From a bacterium (GTDB taxonomy: Bacteria > Krumholzibacteriota > Krumholzibacteriia > LZORAL124-64-63), in assembly GCA_024231905.1 (NCBI GenBank), contig JAAEQC010000102.1:1-64000 (forward strand): 64,000 nucleotides of DNA, in the 5' to 3' direction. The notes beneath the pieces were generated by a model, which worked only from the letters and a program-made list of their open reading frames with translations, made no database searches and was not told the DNA's origin. The position numbers and the translations under genes are program-made. This document shows positions 52,331 through 61,672 of the stretch, one piece after another. Within the stretch, counting starts at the first letter, position 1. Each line of letters opens with the position of its first letter.

Positions 52331-54340
52331 TCAACGTACCGCCGTTATCAACTCCTGCACCTTGGCCAGTGCCGGATCCTCGTCCCCTTCGAATTCGTGC
52401 ACGAGAGGCAACGCATGGTCCGGTATCACCCCCCGGCCCCAGGGAATGTCCGCGCGTAGTTCCTCGTCGAAGACCAGCCTCATGAGCGGCATCCGCAACT
52501 CCAACCCCGTGTGTTCCAGCCGCACGTGGGCGAATTTCATGGCGTTCATGCGGTAGTAGCAGGACCCGGTTTCCTGGCCCACGATCACGCCCCGATCGAA
52601 GCGGCGGACCAGGGCCGGGAAGATGGTGGCCGCAGAGATGGAGCGGGGGTTGACCAGCACGTAGAGGTCGCCCGCGTAGTGGACCTCGGGATTCGGAGCC
52701 AGGTCCACATAGGTGGATGCCGACTGCCGGTAGCCGTCCGCGCACGGCTCGGTGAATTCCGGGAACATGTTCCGGTTGGCGGCGGAGTAATTGTCCGTGT
52801 TGGCGAAGAGGGCGTAGGTGTCGTTGTCGCGGACCAGGGCCGTGGCCTGGGTGCGGAAGGGCCGGTCGGCGAAGAGGGCGAAGAGGCGGCCGAGCACCTC
52901 GTCCGAACCGCCGAAGTTGTCGCGCAGATCGATGACCAGATTCGTGCGTCCCGAGTCGCCGGCAGCCCTGACGAAGGCGGCGATCTCCTGCTCGTCGGTC
53001 TCCAGCAGTTCGAAGGTGTTGATGTCCAGCAGGGCGGTCCGTTCGTCCAGGAGGCGGGTCGTGTAGCGGCCGTCCGCCGGCGAGAACCGCTTGGCCTTGG
53101 GCTGGTAGATGTTCTCGGTGAGACGCTGGTGTTGCAGCCGGGCCTCGGTGCCGTCGGCGAAGACCAGGTGCAGTTCGTCCCCCTCGCCCAGGTTCAGGAT
53201 CTGGGCGCAGTACAGCCAGAAGTACTTCATGAGCGACAGGTCGGTCACGCTTTCGATGAAGCCGTCCTGGCGGGTGGCCAGCATGGCGGCCTGGGGGATG
53301 AGCTCCGCCACGTGGCGGCCGTTGATCCGGGTGATCGTCTTGCCGAGCAGGTCCTGGTGGTCCGGGAAGGCGCTGAAGATCTTCACCGACGTCCCCTCCA
53401 CCCCGTAGAGGACCGGCGGGTAGGTTCCGGAAAAGGCGCGGAAGCGTTTTGGGTAGAGGGCCGTGTGGCTGTCGCGGACGGCCGTCACCGCTTCCTGCAG
53501 CAGCAGCATGAACTCCATGGAGGTCATGGGCTCGTGCACATGGGCGGCCATGTCGTCGAGCAGGGCGTTCCAGGACGCCCGGTCCAGGTAGTCGTGCAGT
53601 CCAGGGTGGCCTTCCTCCAGAGCCGACCGCAGAACCGCCAGGTCGGCCAGAAGGTCGGCGACCGGGTGTTCGTGGACCAGGTAGTCGGTGGTGTCGGCCT
53701 CGGGCGGCAGGTACGACGTCGGGAGGCCGAAGATGCTCAGGGGATCGGCCGCCTTGCCGTCTACGCTGCGCTCGAGGCAGAGCGACCGCTGGGTGACCGC
53801 CTTGTAGGCGTAGCCCACGGTGCCCAGAGGGTCGCCGCGCCGGATCTTCGTGCCGGTGGCGAAGTACCGTAGTGGAAGCAGGCCGCTCAGGTAGAGGACC
53901 TCGCCGTCGCCGCAGTCCAGGCCGAGGTGGTAGGAGACGAAGCGCGGGTCCACGGTTCGTCCGAAGCGCTCGGAGAGGTGGACGGCCATCTCCTTTCTGG
54001 CTTCCGCGTCGTAGGCGGGCACGTCGTCGATCACCGTATCCTCGCCCCGGTAGCCGAAGCTCTGCATGGACAGCAGGGCAGGTCGGTACATGTAGCCTTC
54101 GCTCTTGATCTCCGCGTCGCAGGGAGCCACGACCACGGCACCCTCCTCGGCAGTGACGAAGAGGTTCGCGAAGTTGAATTCGTCCTGGATGTAGTCCTGG
54201 GGCTTGGCGATGACACCCTCGCCGGGGCGGGTCCCTTCGATGAGCCAGAGATAGGGATCGGTGGTGTCGGCAGCCGGCAGCCGGCCGGGCAGGGATGCCG
54301 TCAGGACGCAAGCCAGCAGAACGGTCAGGCGATGGGACAC
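52331..54340 (-). CDS. Secreted S41-type serine protease with degenerate M23-like N-terminal domain
   Basis: 669 residues from a GTG at 54340 (AAGGAG box, 6-bp spacing); an ATG at 54370 would overlap the upstream stop. A signal peptide (RLTVLLACVLTASLPGRLPAA) comes first. Residues ~25-220 resemble an M23 (lysostaphin-type) fold (SYHLGLDCGDGEV, IRRGDPLGTVGYAY, ERSVDGKAADPLSIFG), but the HxH zinc motif reads LCLE. Residues ~235-669 form an S41 tail-specific-protease-like domain: LVIDLRDNFGGSDEVLGRL and the nucleophile region YVLVNPRSISAATIFPALVRR. It is likely a periplasmic protease with an inactive binding module. Confidence 0.75.
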   Translation of the reverse strand: MSHRLTVLLACVLTASLPGRLPAADTTDPYLWLIEGTRPGEGVIAKPQDYIQDEFNFANLFVTAEEGAVVVAPCDAEIKSEGYMYRPALLSMQSFGYRGEDTVIDDVPAYDAEARKEMAVHLSERFGRTVDPRFVSYHLGLDCGDGEVLYLSGLLPLRYFATGTKIRRGDPLGTVGYAYKAVTQRSLCLERSVDGKAADPLSIFGLPTSYLPPEADTTDYLVHEHPVADLLADLAVLRSALEEGHPGLHDYLDRASWNALLDDMAAHVHEPMTSMEFMLLLQEAVTAVRDSHTALYPKRFRAFSGTYPPVLYGVEGTSVKIFSAFPDHQDLLGKTITRINGRHVAELIPQAAMLATRQDGFIESVTDLSLMKYFWLYCAQILNLGEGDELHLVFADGTEARLQHQRLTENIYQPKAKRFSPADGRYTTRLLDERTALLDINTFELLETDEQEIAAFVRAAGDSGRTNLVIDLRDNFGGSDEVLGRLFALFADRPFRTQATALVRDNDTYALFANTDNYSAANRNMFPEFTEPCADGYRQSASTYVDLAPNPEVHYAGDLYVLVNPRSISAATIFPALVRRFDRGVIVGQETGSCYYRMNAMKFAHVRLEHTGLELRMPLMRLVFDEELRADIPWGRGVIPDHALPLVHEFEGDEDPALAKVQELITAVR

Positions 54341-54362
54341 GATGCTCTCCTTGGACGGATGC

Positions 54363-55310
54363 TCAGTCATGGGCGGTGTTCGAGGTGTCGGCGGCGGCCA
54401 GCACTTCGGCCGACACCCAGTAGACGTCGCCGCAGCAGTAGCCGCCGCCCTCGTCGGTGAGCTGGTGCCGGACGAAGAAGAGGTATTCGCCGTCGGGAGT
54501 CACGCAGGGGGACCGCTCGGCCGCCGGCGTATTCACGGCGGGCCCGAGGTTGCGGGGAGCCGTCCAGCCGCCGTCGCTACGGCGCCGGGTGAGGTAGAGG
54601 TCGGCCGAGCCCTGGCCGCCGGGACGGGTCGAACTGAAGATCAGGTAGCTTTCGTCCGGAGCCACGTAGGGGTGGGAGTAGAAGAGGTCGGTGTTGACGG
54701 CTTCCGGCAAGCGCTCTGGCGTCAAGTAGGCGCCGTCGTGGTGCTGGGAGCGCCACATGATACGGGGCGGACCCAGAGTGCAGAAATACAGGGAGCGGTC
54801 CGCGGCCACGGCCACGAAGACCTCGTTGCGGTCCGTGTTGAGGGGTGGACCGGGGTTGAGCGGATCGGACCAGCCACCGTTGCGGCGCTCCACGTACCAG
54901 ATGTCCCAGTCGTCCTTGGCTGCGCCGAGACGGACGGGGCGTTGGGAGAAGAAATACAGCCGCTGTCCGTCCGGGGCGAAGCAGGGGCCGTCTTCCTTGA
55001 AGGGCTCGTTGAAGGGGAGGCCTTGCACGCCGCTCCACCCGTCCTTCCCGCGGGCGACCATCTGGAGGCCACGCTCGCGCGTGAAGTAGGTCCAGACGAT
55101 GAGGTCGCCGTCGGGGGAGAAGGTGGGGCCCAGGTGCTCGTTGCGATCGGTGGTCACGATCCCCGGGGCGAAGATCTTGGGGGTCAGGCCGGGGGGCTCC
55201 TGGTCCAGGTAGGGACCGGGGCCACGGCAGCCGGCGCCCAGGTGGGCGGCCGCGGGGAGGATCAGCAACAAGAACAGCGCTGCGTACGTGCGCCTGGATC
55301 GCTGATGCAT
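54363..55310 (-). CDS. PD40 (TolB-like propeller) lipoprotein
   Basis: 315 residues. The signal ends in a possible lipobox (HLGAGC, Cys ~residue 28). Several PD40 blades are visible: HLGPTFSPDGDLIVWTYFT, GPCFAPDGQRLYFFSQRP, HPYVAPDESYLIFSSTRPGG and SPCVTPDGEYLFFVRH. These six-bladed propellers bind partner proteins or peptides and are common in exported proteins of the FCB group. It precedes the S41 protease by 22 bp, so the two likely work together. The ribosome site is weak. Confidence 0.78.
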   Translation of the reverse strand: MHQRSRRTYAALFLLLILPAAAHLGAGCRGPGPYLDQEPPGLTPKIFAPGIVTTDRNEHLGPTFSPDGDLIVWTYFTRERGLQMVARGKDGWSGVQGLPFNEPFKEDGPCFAPDGQRLYFFSQRPVRLGAAKDDWDIWYVERRNGGWSDPLNPGPPLNTDRNEVFVAVAADRSLYFCTLGPPRIMWRSQHHDGAYLTPERLPEAVNTDLFYSHPYVAPDESYLIFSSTRPGGQGSADLYLTRRRSDGGWTAPRNLGPAVNTPAAERSPCVTPDGEYLFFVRHQLTDEGGGYCCGDVYWVSAEVLAAADTSNTAHD

Positions 55311-55535
55311 GGCAGGATTCCGATTCCCGTCGCATGGGTTGCCGAGTCGCAGCTCCCGTGCGGCCCGCGGGTGCCGTCGCGGGCGGGCCGTCCCGGGGCA
55401 TGACGCTGACGGGGGAATTATGTTGCAGGACGGGTGTCAGACCAGGGTTTCGTCCTCGACGTAACTCCTCGTACAGGGCCAGATCGTCAGTCGACAATTC
55501 GTCGGGCCGTCCGCCGTCACCAGCGCCCCTCCGGA

Positions 55536-56702
55536 TCAGGGCGCCGCGCCCGGCGCATTCTCCCAGGTCTCCACCGCCACATCCCGTTCCTGCAGCGCCG
55601 CGAGCATGACCGCACCGGGGACGATCAGTTCCTGCCGCTGCGCCCCGGGCGCGTCGATCTCCCCGCTCGCCAACAGGCGGGCGATGATGGCCGCCGGATA
55701 GCCGGTCATGCGCATCATGGCGGAGATGCCGTGTGCGGCGTCATGGCGGTCGATGATGCGTACGTTGCGCCGCACCGCCTGGTCGTTGCGCCGGCCCTCG
55801 GACCAGCACCAGACCAGGATGAGGTCCTCGCCGGGCAGGTCCAGGGCCCGGTCCAGGCAATGGGCCAGCACCTGGCGCGGGGCGACCGTGACGCCGCCCA
55901 CGTCCACCGGCCGCGAGTCGGTCAGGCCCAGTTCGTGCAACAGGCGCACCTGGGCGCAATGGCCCCGGTAGCGGATGGTCTTGTAGTCCAGGTCGGGCAC
56001 GCGGCCCAGGAGGGTCTGGGGCAGGGTGGAGGTGCCGCCGGAGGTCTGGAAGGCCTCCAGTTCGCCGAAGGGGGCCGGGAAGGTCAGGGTCTCGAGTTCA
56101 CTGAGGGAGGGCACCGTCTGCAGCTTGCCGCCACGGATGACCACCGCCGGTTCGATGTACTCGTTGATCAGGCCCTGCACCGAGAACACGACCTTGTAGT
56201 TCATGGGGGGCAGAGGCTCGGCCGGGAGGCCGCCCACGCGTAGGCGCACGCAGTCGATCTCGTCCAGGCCTTCGGTCAGCCAGTAGCCGAGGATGCCCGC
56301 CAGACCCGGGGCCAGGCCGCAGTCGGGGACGATGCTCACGCCGGCGGACCGGGCTGCGGCGTCCAGTTCGAACTCCCGCGCCACCACGTCGTTGTTGCCG
56401 CCCAGATCCAAGAAGTGGCACCGGCCCTGGACGGCGAGAGCGGCCAGGTCGGCGTTGAACCAGTAATTGACGGCGCTGATGGCCACCTGGGCCGTGTCCA
56501 TGAGGGGGCCGACCATCGCGGCGTCGGTCACGTCGCCGGCGGTGACGGCCAGGCGTGGGTCGTTGAAGCGCGCCTGCATCCGCTCCAGGGCGTCGGCGTC
56601 CCGGTCCATGACGTGGAGCGCCGAGGTATCCGGCGCGTGGTGCAGCAGGTCGTGGGCGATGGCCGTGCCCTGGAGGCCGGCGCCCAGCAGCAGGTATTTC
56701 AA
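55536..56702 (-). CDS. Saccharopine-dehydrogenase-family oxidoreductase
   Basis: 388 residues from a TTG at 56702 (GGAG box in the end of kmo). The Rossmann loop LLLGAGLQGTAIAHDLLHHAP, ALHVMDRDADALERM and the LGGNNDVVAREFELDAAARSAGVSIVPDCGLAPGLAGILG segment match saccharopine dehydrogenase/lysine 6-dehydrogenase-like proteins. It likely uses NAD(P). Known members act on lysine, saccharopine or polyamine intermediates. Tight linkage (7 bp) behind kmo is notable, and the actual substrate is unknown. Confidence 0.82.
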   Translation of the reverse strand: MKYLLLGAGLQGTAIAHDLLHHAPDTSALHVMDRDADALERMQARFNDPRLAVTAGDVTDAAMVGPLMDTAQVAISAVNYWFNADLAALAVQGRCHFLDLGGNNDVVAREFELDAAARSAGVSIVPDCGLAPGLAGILGYWLTEGLDEIDCVRLRVGGLPAEPLPPMNYKVVFSVQGLINEYIEPAVVIRGGKLQTVPSLSELETLTFPAPFGELEAFQTSGGTSTLPQTLLGRVPDLDYKTIRYRGHCAQVRLLHELGLTDSRPVDVGGVTVAPRQVLAHCLDRALDLPGEDLILVWCWSEGRRNDQAVRRNVRIIDRHDAAHGISAMMRMTGYPAAIIARLLASGEIDAPGAQRQELIVPGAVMLAALQERDVAVETWENAPGAAP

Positions 56703-56709
56703 AGCGGGA

Positions 56710-58080
56710 CTACTCCGTGTGCTTGACCGTGCGGCCCAGCAGTTCCGCCGCTCTGGCGACGAGGGTCTCGTCGTCGGCGTCGACGGCCGCGCCGGTCATG
56801 AGTTCGTCGAGGACCGCGGACTGCGCGCGGCTGGCCGCGATGACCTCGTCGAGGGGGCGTCGGCCGAAGTGTATCATGGGATACAGCGGTGTCCACTGGT
56901 CGGGCATGAGGTCCCACAGGCGCCGCTCCAGGTGCCAGCGCCGGTCGTAGTCCGGGTCTGCGCTCCGGCCGATGGACTGGAAGTTGGCCAGGCTCAGGTC
57001 GCCGATGGCGTCGGTGCAGGGCTTGCGGCGTTCGCTGAAGGCGGGCAGGACCAGGTCCATGTCCCCGTCGAACTCCTCGATCAGGTCGTCCAGGGTGGTG
57101 ACGTCCTCGAAGCCCGTGTTCATGCCCATGGCGAAGAAGGGTACGATGGCGTGGCAAGCGTCGCCGATCAGGCCCACCCGGCCGTCCACGTGCCACCGGG
57201 AGCAGCGCACGGCTTTGATGTCCGAGGGCGGGTTCCGCTCGAGGGTCTCGTCGTAGTCGGGACAGAGCCGTGCCAGGTCGGGGAAGGCCTCGACGAAGCC
57301 CCGCACGCGCTCCTCGTGGGCCCGGCCGTAGCGGAAGAGGTTGTCGCCCTTCTTGGCAAAAAAGAGGGTGCCGGTGAAGCTGGCGTCCTGGTTCGGCAGG
57401 GCTACGAACAGGCCCTCGGGACGGGGCCAGATGTGCACGCCGTCCGGGTCGAGACGGAACTCGCCGTCGTCCGCAGGCGGGATGACGAACTCGAAGTAGC
57501 GGTAGTCGAGGGTGAGCATCTCGTCGCCGATGTAGCCGGCGCGGCAGAAGTCCTTGCGGACCTGTGAGTTCATGCCGTCGGCGCCCAGCAGGTGGTCGCA
57601 GTCCAGGGTCTCGACCGTCCCGGTGGTCTGGTGGCGGGCCGCCAGGCGGCCGGTGGCCAGGTCCACGTCTTCGCAGAGGGTGTCGAAGCGCAGGTCCACA
57701 CTCGCCTTCTCCGCCGCGTCCAGCAGCACGCTGTTGAGGGTCTTGCGGTTCACGGTCCACAGGGCGTGTTCCGGACGGCCGTAAGCCTGCTCCTGCACCG
57801 AGCCGTCGGACAGATGGACGCAACGCTTCCGTTTCGGCATGGCTCCATCGCGCACGGCCTGGTCCATGCCCACGGTGCGCAGGGCGTGCCAGCCGCGCTC
57901 GGACAGGGACATGGCGATGGAACGTCCGCCCGGAATGTCGGCGCGGCGCATATCCGGTCGTTTCTCCAGCAGGGTGACCCGAGCGCCGCGGCGGACGAGA
58001 TGGAGCGAGCACAGGGTGCCGACGAGGCCGGCGCCGACCACGACCAGGTGGCGGCCCGCCAGTTGCAGACGGTTGTTCAT
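56710..58080 (-). CDS. kmo: Kynurenine 3-monooxygenase
   Basis: 456 residues from the ATG at 58080 (GGAGGG box). FAD-binding VVVGAGLVGTLCSLHLVRRGARVTLLEKRPD, the GRSIAMSLSERGWHALRTVG segment, LLGADGMNSQVRK and the GDACHAIVPFFAMGMNTGFED motif are characteristic of KMO. It hydroxylates kynurenine to 3-hydroxykynurenine with NADPH and O2, the step toward quinolinate and NAD from tryptophan. Other kynurenine-pathway genes are not in the window. The eukaryotic enzyme has C-terminal membrane helices, absent here. Confidence 0.9.
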   Translation of the reverse strand: MNNRLQLAGRHLVVVGAGLVGTLCSLHLVRRGARVTLLEKRPDMRRADIPGGRSIAMSLSERGWHALRTVGMDQAVRDGAMPKRKRCVHLSDGSVQEQAYGRPEHALWTVNRKTLNSVLLDAAEKASVDLRFDTLCEDVDLATGRLAARHQTTGTVETLDCDHLLGADGMNSQVRKDFCRAGYIGDEMLTLDYRYFEFVIPPADDGEFRLDPDGVHIWPRPEGLFVALPNQDASFTGTLFFAKKGDNLFRYGRAHEERVRGFVEAFPDLARLCPDYDETLERNPPSDIKAVRCSRWHVDGRVGLIGDACHAIVPFFAMGMNTGFEDVTTLDDLIEEFDGDMDLVLPAFSERRKPCTDAIGDLSLANFQSIGRSADPDYDRRWHLERRLWDLMPDQWTPLYPMIHFGRRPLDEVIAASRAQSAVLDELMTGAAVDADDETLVARAAELLGRTVKHTE

Positions 58081-58434
58081 GGGTGGAATCCCTCCGGAAT
58101 CGATTGAACAAGGATGCGCGTCGTGGACCCTCCCCTGGACCCATGGTCCGGTTCCGTATCACGGGATCCGGCCTCGGCGAAGGACCATAGTATACCAGAA
58201 TACTCCGGTTTAGAAAAGCCCCGAGCGTCGGAGATTGGTTCCTGGTGCCTTGCGGTCTGCCGTCCTTTCCGAGGCTGCCCTATCAACTTGCCATCCCCGC
58301 AACCGCCGCGAATGACCCCGGGAGGGCAGATTGACCGCATTCAGCGGTTTTTGCTCGAGGGCATGGAATTTGCTTTTCGGGCCTGCGGCCGAACTGTCGA
58401 CAACGGCCATCCAGGGCTCGAACCGAGGATAGCC
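58081..58434. promoter_or_regulatory. 354-bp divergent intergenic region with a minus-strand promoter for kmo
   Basis: The largest gap of the window separates kmo and pilT. On the minus strand TGGTATACT (58197-58189) is an extended -10 whose start point near 58182 gives a ~100-nt leader for kmo. It overlaps an imperfect dyad AGTAT-N6-ATACT (58189-58204), possibly an operator. No coding frame is convincing here; a long in-frame extension before pilT lacks family similarity. No clear promoter for pilT was seen. Confidence 0.45.
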
Positions 58435-59553
58435 ATGCCCCGCATCGATACCTTCCTGAAGATCATGCAGGAGAACGATGTCTCCGATCTGCACCTGAGT
58501 GCCAACGCCGAGCCGCGCCTGCGCATCAACGGCGAACTTCAGCGGGGCGAGCACCGGCAGCTCTCGGAGGACGAGCTGCGAATCATCATCTACGAACTGC
58601 TCTCGGACACCCAGATCCAGCAACTGGAAACCCGCGGCGACCTGGACCTGGCCTACACCCTGCCCGGCGTGGCCCGGTTCCGCATCAACGTCTACAAGAA
58701 GTTCCCGGGCCTGGCGGCAGCCTTCCGCATGATTCCCAACTCGATCCCGACTCTGGACGAGCTGGGCATGCCCGACGTGCTGAAGAACATGCTCGGCCAG
58801 CGTTCGGGACTGGTCCTGGTGACCGGTCCGACCAACTCGGGCAAGTCGACGACCCTGGCCGCCATGGTCGACCATCTCAACGAGCACGCGCGGCGGCACA
58901 TCATCACCCTCGAGGACCCGCTGGAGTTCATCCACCCCAACAAGAACTGCCTCATCAACCAGCGGCAGGTGGGCGAGCATTGCGAGGACTTTGCCGGCGC
59001 CCTGCGCGCGGCCCTGCGCGAGGACCCGGACGTGATCCTGGTGGGCGAGATGCGCGACCTGGAGACCATCTCCCTGGCCCTGACCGCCAGTGAGGTAGGC
59101 CAGCTCGTGCTGGGTACGCTCCACACCAAGTCGGCGTCCCAGACCATCAGCCGCATCGTCGATCCCTACCCGGGGGACCAGCAGACCCAGATCCGCCACA
59201 TGCTCTCGGAAGTCCTGGTGGGCGTGTGCTCCCAGCAGTTGCTGAAACGGTCCGACGGCGAGGGACGCGTTGCCGCCCAGGAGATCCTGGTGGGCAACAA
59301 CGCCATCCGCAATCTCATCCGCGAACAGAAGAGCCACCTGATCAACAACGCCATGCAGACCGCTCGCAAGGAGGGCATGCAGCTGTTGGACCAGCACCTG
59401 GGCCAGCTCGTGGACGCGGGCGTTGTGGACCGGGACGAGGCCGTGCGCTACGCGGCCGATCCCCACACCCTGGGCCGGGCCGCTCCGGCGGCCGGCGGTA
59501 CGACGAGCAAGCGACCGGCCAAGCGGCGGCCGGTGGGCGCGGGGAGTCCGTGA
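58435..59553 (+). CDS. pilT: Type IV pilus retraction ATPase
   Basis: 372 residues from the ATG at 58435 (GAGGA box). N-terminal PAS-like domain (DVSDLHLSANAEPRLRINGEL), Walker A GPTNSGKSTT, Asp box IITLEDPLEFIH, Walker B DPDVILVGEMRD, His box GTLHTKSASQTISRIVD and the PilT signature AIRNLIREQKSH. It hydrolyses ATP to retract type IV pili for twitching. The C-terminus has an Arg/Lys-rich extension (~residues 345-372). The next gene starts within its stop codon (TGATG). No other pil gene is in the window. Confidence 0.93.
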   Translation: MPRIDTFLKIMQENDVSDLHLSANAEPRLRINGELQRGEHRQLSEDELRIIIYELLSDTQIQQLETRGDLDLAYTLPGVARFRINVYKKFPGLAAAFRMIPNSIPTLDELGMPDVLKNMLGQRSGLVLVTGPTNSGKSTTLAAMVDHLNEHARRHIITLEDPLEFIHPNKNCLINQRQVGEHCEDFAGALRAALREDPDVILVGEMRDLETISLALTASEVGQLVLGTLHTKSASQTISRIVDPYPGDQQTQIRHMLSEVLVGVCSQQLLKRSDGEGRVAAQEILVGNNAIRNLIREQKSHLINNAMQTARKEGMQLLDQHLGQLVDAGVVDRDEAVRYAADPHTLGRAAPAAGGTTSKRPAKRRPVGAGSP

Positions 59554-61646
59554 TGACGACCCGCGACGGCAACCGCCTGGACCAGATCCTCCTGCGGCTG
59601 GGATTCGTCGACGAGGCGCAGATCACCGACGCCCTGCAGCGCCAGGGCGTCGACGGCGGTCGCCTCGGCTCGCACCTCATGCGCGCCGGGGCCGTGACCG
59701 CGGAGCAGCTCGCCCGGGCCCTGTCCGAACAATACGGTGTCCCCGCATTCAGCCCCGGCCGTCACCGGGTCAACGGCCAGCTGGTGGCCGCCCTGCCGGC
59801 CGAACTGGTGCGGACGGCTCAGTTGTTGCCCATGGGCCACGACCCGAGCAGCGGCGTGCTCTCGGTGGTTGCGGTCGATCCCGAGGACCCGGCCGGACTG
59901 GCCGAGTTGCGTCATCACATCCAGTGCGCCGACGTGGAGATCTTCGTCACGCCCGAGGCCACCTTCGAGGGACTGCTCACCCAGCACCTGCCTGCCGACG
60001 ACGCAGTGGTGCAGTCCCGACCCGGGATCGTTCTGCCCGATCTCTTCAACGCGGACGCCGCGGCGGGCGAGGACGCGGACCCCCTGGAGGAACGCGACCC
60101 CGAGGACAGTCCCGAAGTCCTGCTGGTCAGCGACCAGGCCTTCCTGAAGAACTTCCTCGCGCCCATCTTCGAGCGCGAAGGACTGCGGCTGGTGACCGCC
60201 GGTGAGCCGGCCGAGGTGGCCGCCTGCCTGAACCGGGGCTCCTGCGAGCGCGTGCTCGTACCGCGGGAGATGGCCGCGGTGTTTGCGTCCTGGGTCAAGC
60301 AGGGAACGGTGCCCGTACCGCGGGGGGAGGTGGGAGAGTTCGCCACGGTCAGCGGCGCCCTCTGCGACAATCCCGTGCCCTACGCGGCCATGCACGCCAG
60401 CCTGATCCAGTCCCTGAAGATGGCCGCCGAGTCGCACCTGGCCGACGCCGGCTCCACGCCGCCCTACGACCTGCTCTGCGGGGATTGCCGCGAACTGGGG
60501 GCCAAGGTGGAACTGAGCCGCCGGGCCCTGGACGGGCTCGAGGCGGCGGTCCTGCTGATCGTGCCGTCCAGCGCTGCCAAGGGTGCCGACAAGATCGATG
60601 ATCACGGCGTGGACTGGCCCCGAACCCTGGGCCGGGCGCGTAGCCTGCGCCATGCCTGGGGCGTGGAGGATGTGCTCGCGGCGTTCCGGGAACTGCTCAC
60701 CGAGAATGTGAACCTGGAGGAATTCTCAATCCGGGACCCGGAGATCGCCCTGGCGGCCCAGGTCCTGGCCCTGGTCTGGCACCATCACGCCGCGGCGCGC
60801 CGCAGCCGGGCGCGCAAGTCCGGGGATCTGGCCGCGGTGAAGTCGCACCTGCGCGGGAAGAGCGGCCGCCTGGCGGTCACCGGCGTGGTCGAGAGCTACC
60901 TGGGCCTGCTCGAGGACCACGACCTGCCCCTGCACGCGGCCGCCTACCACCAGCTCTTCGTGGTCGGTGAGGGCCAGCCGTTGCTGGTCCGTTTCGCCGC
61001 CCGCCTGCGCCACCTGGGCTACCACACGGTCCTGGTCGAGGACCTGGACGAGGCGCGCCGCATGTGCGACCGCCACTCGCCGAGCGCGATCTTCGTCCAC
61101 GACGACCTGGCCCATGGCTCCGACGCCGGCCGCGAGCTCTTCGACGCCGATTCGCCCGTGCTCGTCTTCGCCCTCACGGTCGAACGCGAGCCCGCCCGCA
61201 TCCTGGAGCTCTTCGACGCCGGCTTCGACGACGTCTTCGCCCTGCCCCACGACTTCGACATCGTCGCGGCCCGGGTTCGCAAGGCCCTACAGGCCCACCT
61301 GGAGGCGTCCCTGTCCCCGGACACCCCGGGGGGGTTCCGCGCCGCCTTCACGGCACTGGGCTTCACCGATCTGCTCCAGGTCTTAAGCCAGAGCCTCAAG
61401 ACCGTCCGCATCACCCTGGCCCACGGCGACCAGGAAGCGGTGGTGCACCTGGACCACGGACGCCTCTGCCACGCCGTTTGCGCCGGGAGTTCCGGGGTGG
61501 AGGCCATCTACGCCATCATCGCCTGGGAGGACGACGGCGAGTTCACCGTCGAGCCCGTGGCGAACTGTCCGGCGGACAACGTGGAAGCCACTCTCGAGTC
61601 CATCCTCATGGAGGGCTGCCGACTCCTCGACGAGAGCCGCGTCTAG
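59553..61646 (+). CDS. Multi-domain pilus-linked regulator: MshEN, receiver-like and DUF4388 modules
   Basis: 697 residues, ATG overlapping the pilT stop by 1 bp. Residues ~5-150 match the MshEN/GspE N-terminal domain (LDQILLRLGFVDEAQITDALQRQ, RALSEQYGVPAF), a c-di-GMP-binding fold in some members. Around residues 185-260 and 470-575 are receiver-like folds (VLLVSDQAFLKNFL; LVRFAARLRHLGYHTVLVEDLDEARRMCDRHSPSAIFVHDD), each with poor phospho-acceptor context. Residues ~593-665 are a DUF4388/PATAN module (FTDLLQVLSQSLKTVRITLAHGDQEAVVHL). It is probably a cytoplasmic adapter tuning pilus dynamics with PilT. Confidence 0.75.
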   Translation: MTTRDGNRLDQILLRLGFVDEAQITDALQRQGVDGGRLGSHLMRAGAVTAEQLARALSEQYGVPAFSPGRHRVNGQLVAALPAELVRTAQLLPMGHDPSSGVLSVVAVDPEDPAGLAELRHHIQCADVEIFVTPEATFEGLLTQHLPADDAVVQSRPGIVLPDLFNADAAAGEDADPLEERDPEDSPEVLLVSDQAFLKNFLAPIFEREGLRLVTAGEPAEVAACLNRGSCERVLVPREMAAVFASWVKQGTVPVPRGEVGEFATVSGALCDNPVPYAAMHASLIQSLKMAAESHLADAGSTPPYDLLCGDCRELGAKVELSRRALDGLEAAVLLIVPSSAAKGADKIDDHGVDWPRTLGRARSLRHAWGVEDVLAAFRELLTENVNLEEFSIRDPEIALAAQVLALVWHHHAAARRSRARKSGDLAAVKSHLRGKSGRLAVTGVVESYLGLLEDHDLPLHAAAYHQLFVVGEGQPLLVRFAARLRHLGYHTVLVEDLDEARRMCDRHSPSAIFVHDDLAHGSDAGRELFDADSPVLVFALTVEREPARILELFDAGFDDVFALPHDFDIVAARVRKALQAHLEASLSPDTPGGFRAAFTALGFTDLLQVLSQSLKTVRITLAHGDQEAVVHLDHGRLCHAVCAGSSGVEAIYAIIAWEDDGEFTVEPVANCPADNVEATLESILMEGCRLLDESRV

Positions 61647-61672
61647 GGACCCCACCCACCGCCTTTCGGGCT

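Noticed and set aside
50925..54311. A very long open minus-strand frame (over 1,100 codons) across the C1 peptidase and S41 genes
   Set aside because: Its product is Arg/Pro/Gly/His-rich with no domain, and it runs in another frame over two well-supported genes. Long antisense frames are expected at this G+C.
58114..58434. In-frame N-terminal extension of pilT
   Set aside because: PilT proteins start at the segment beginning near 58435, which has its own GAGGA site; the extension has no family similarity and overlaps a likely divergent promoter.
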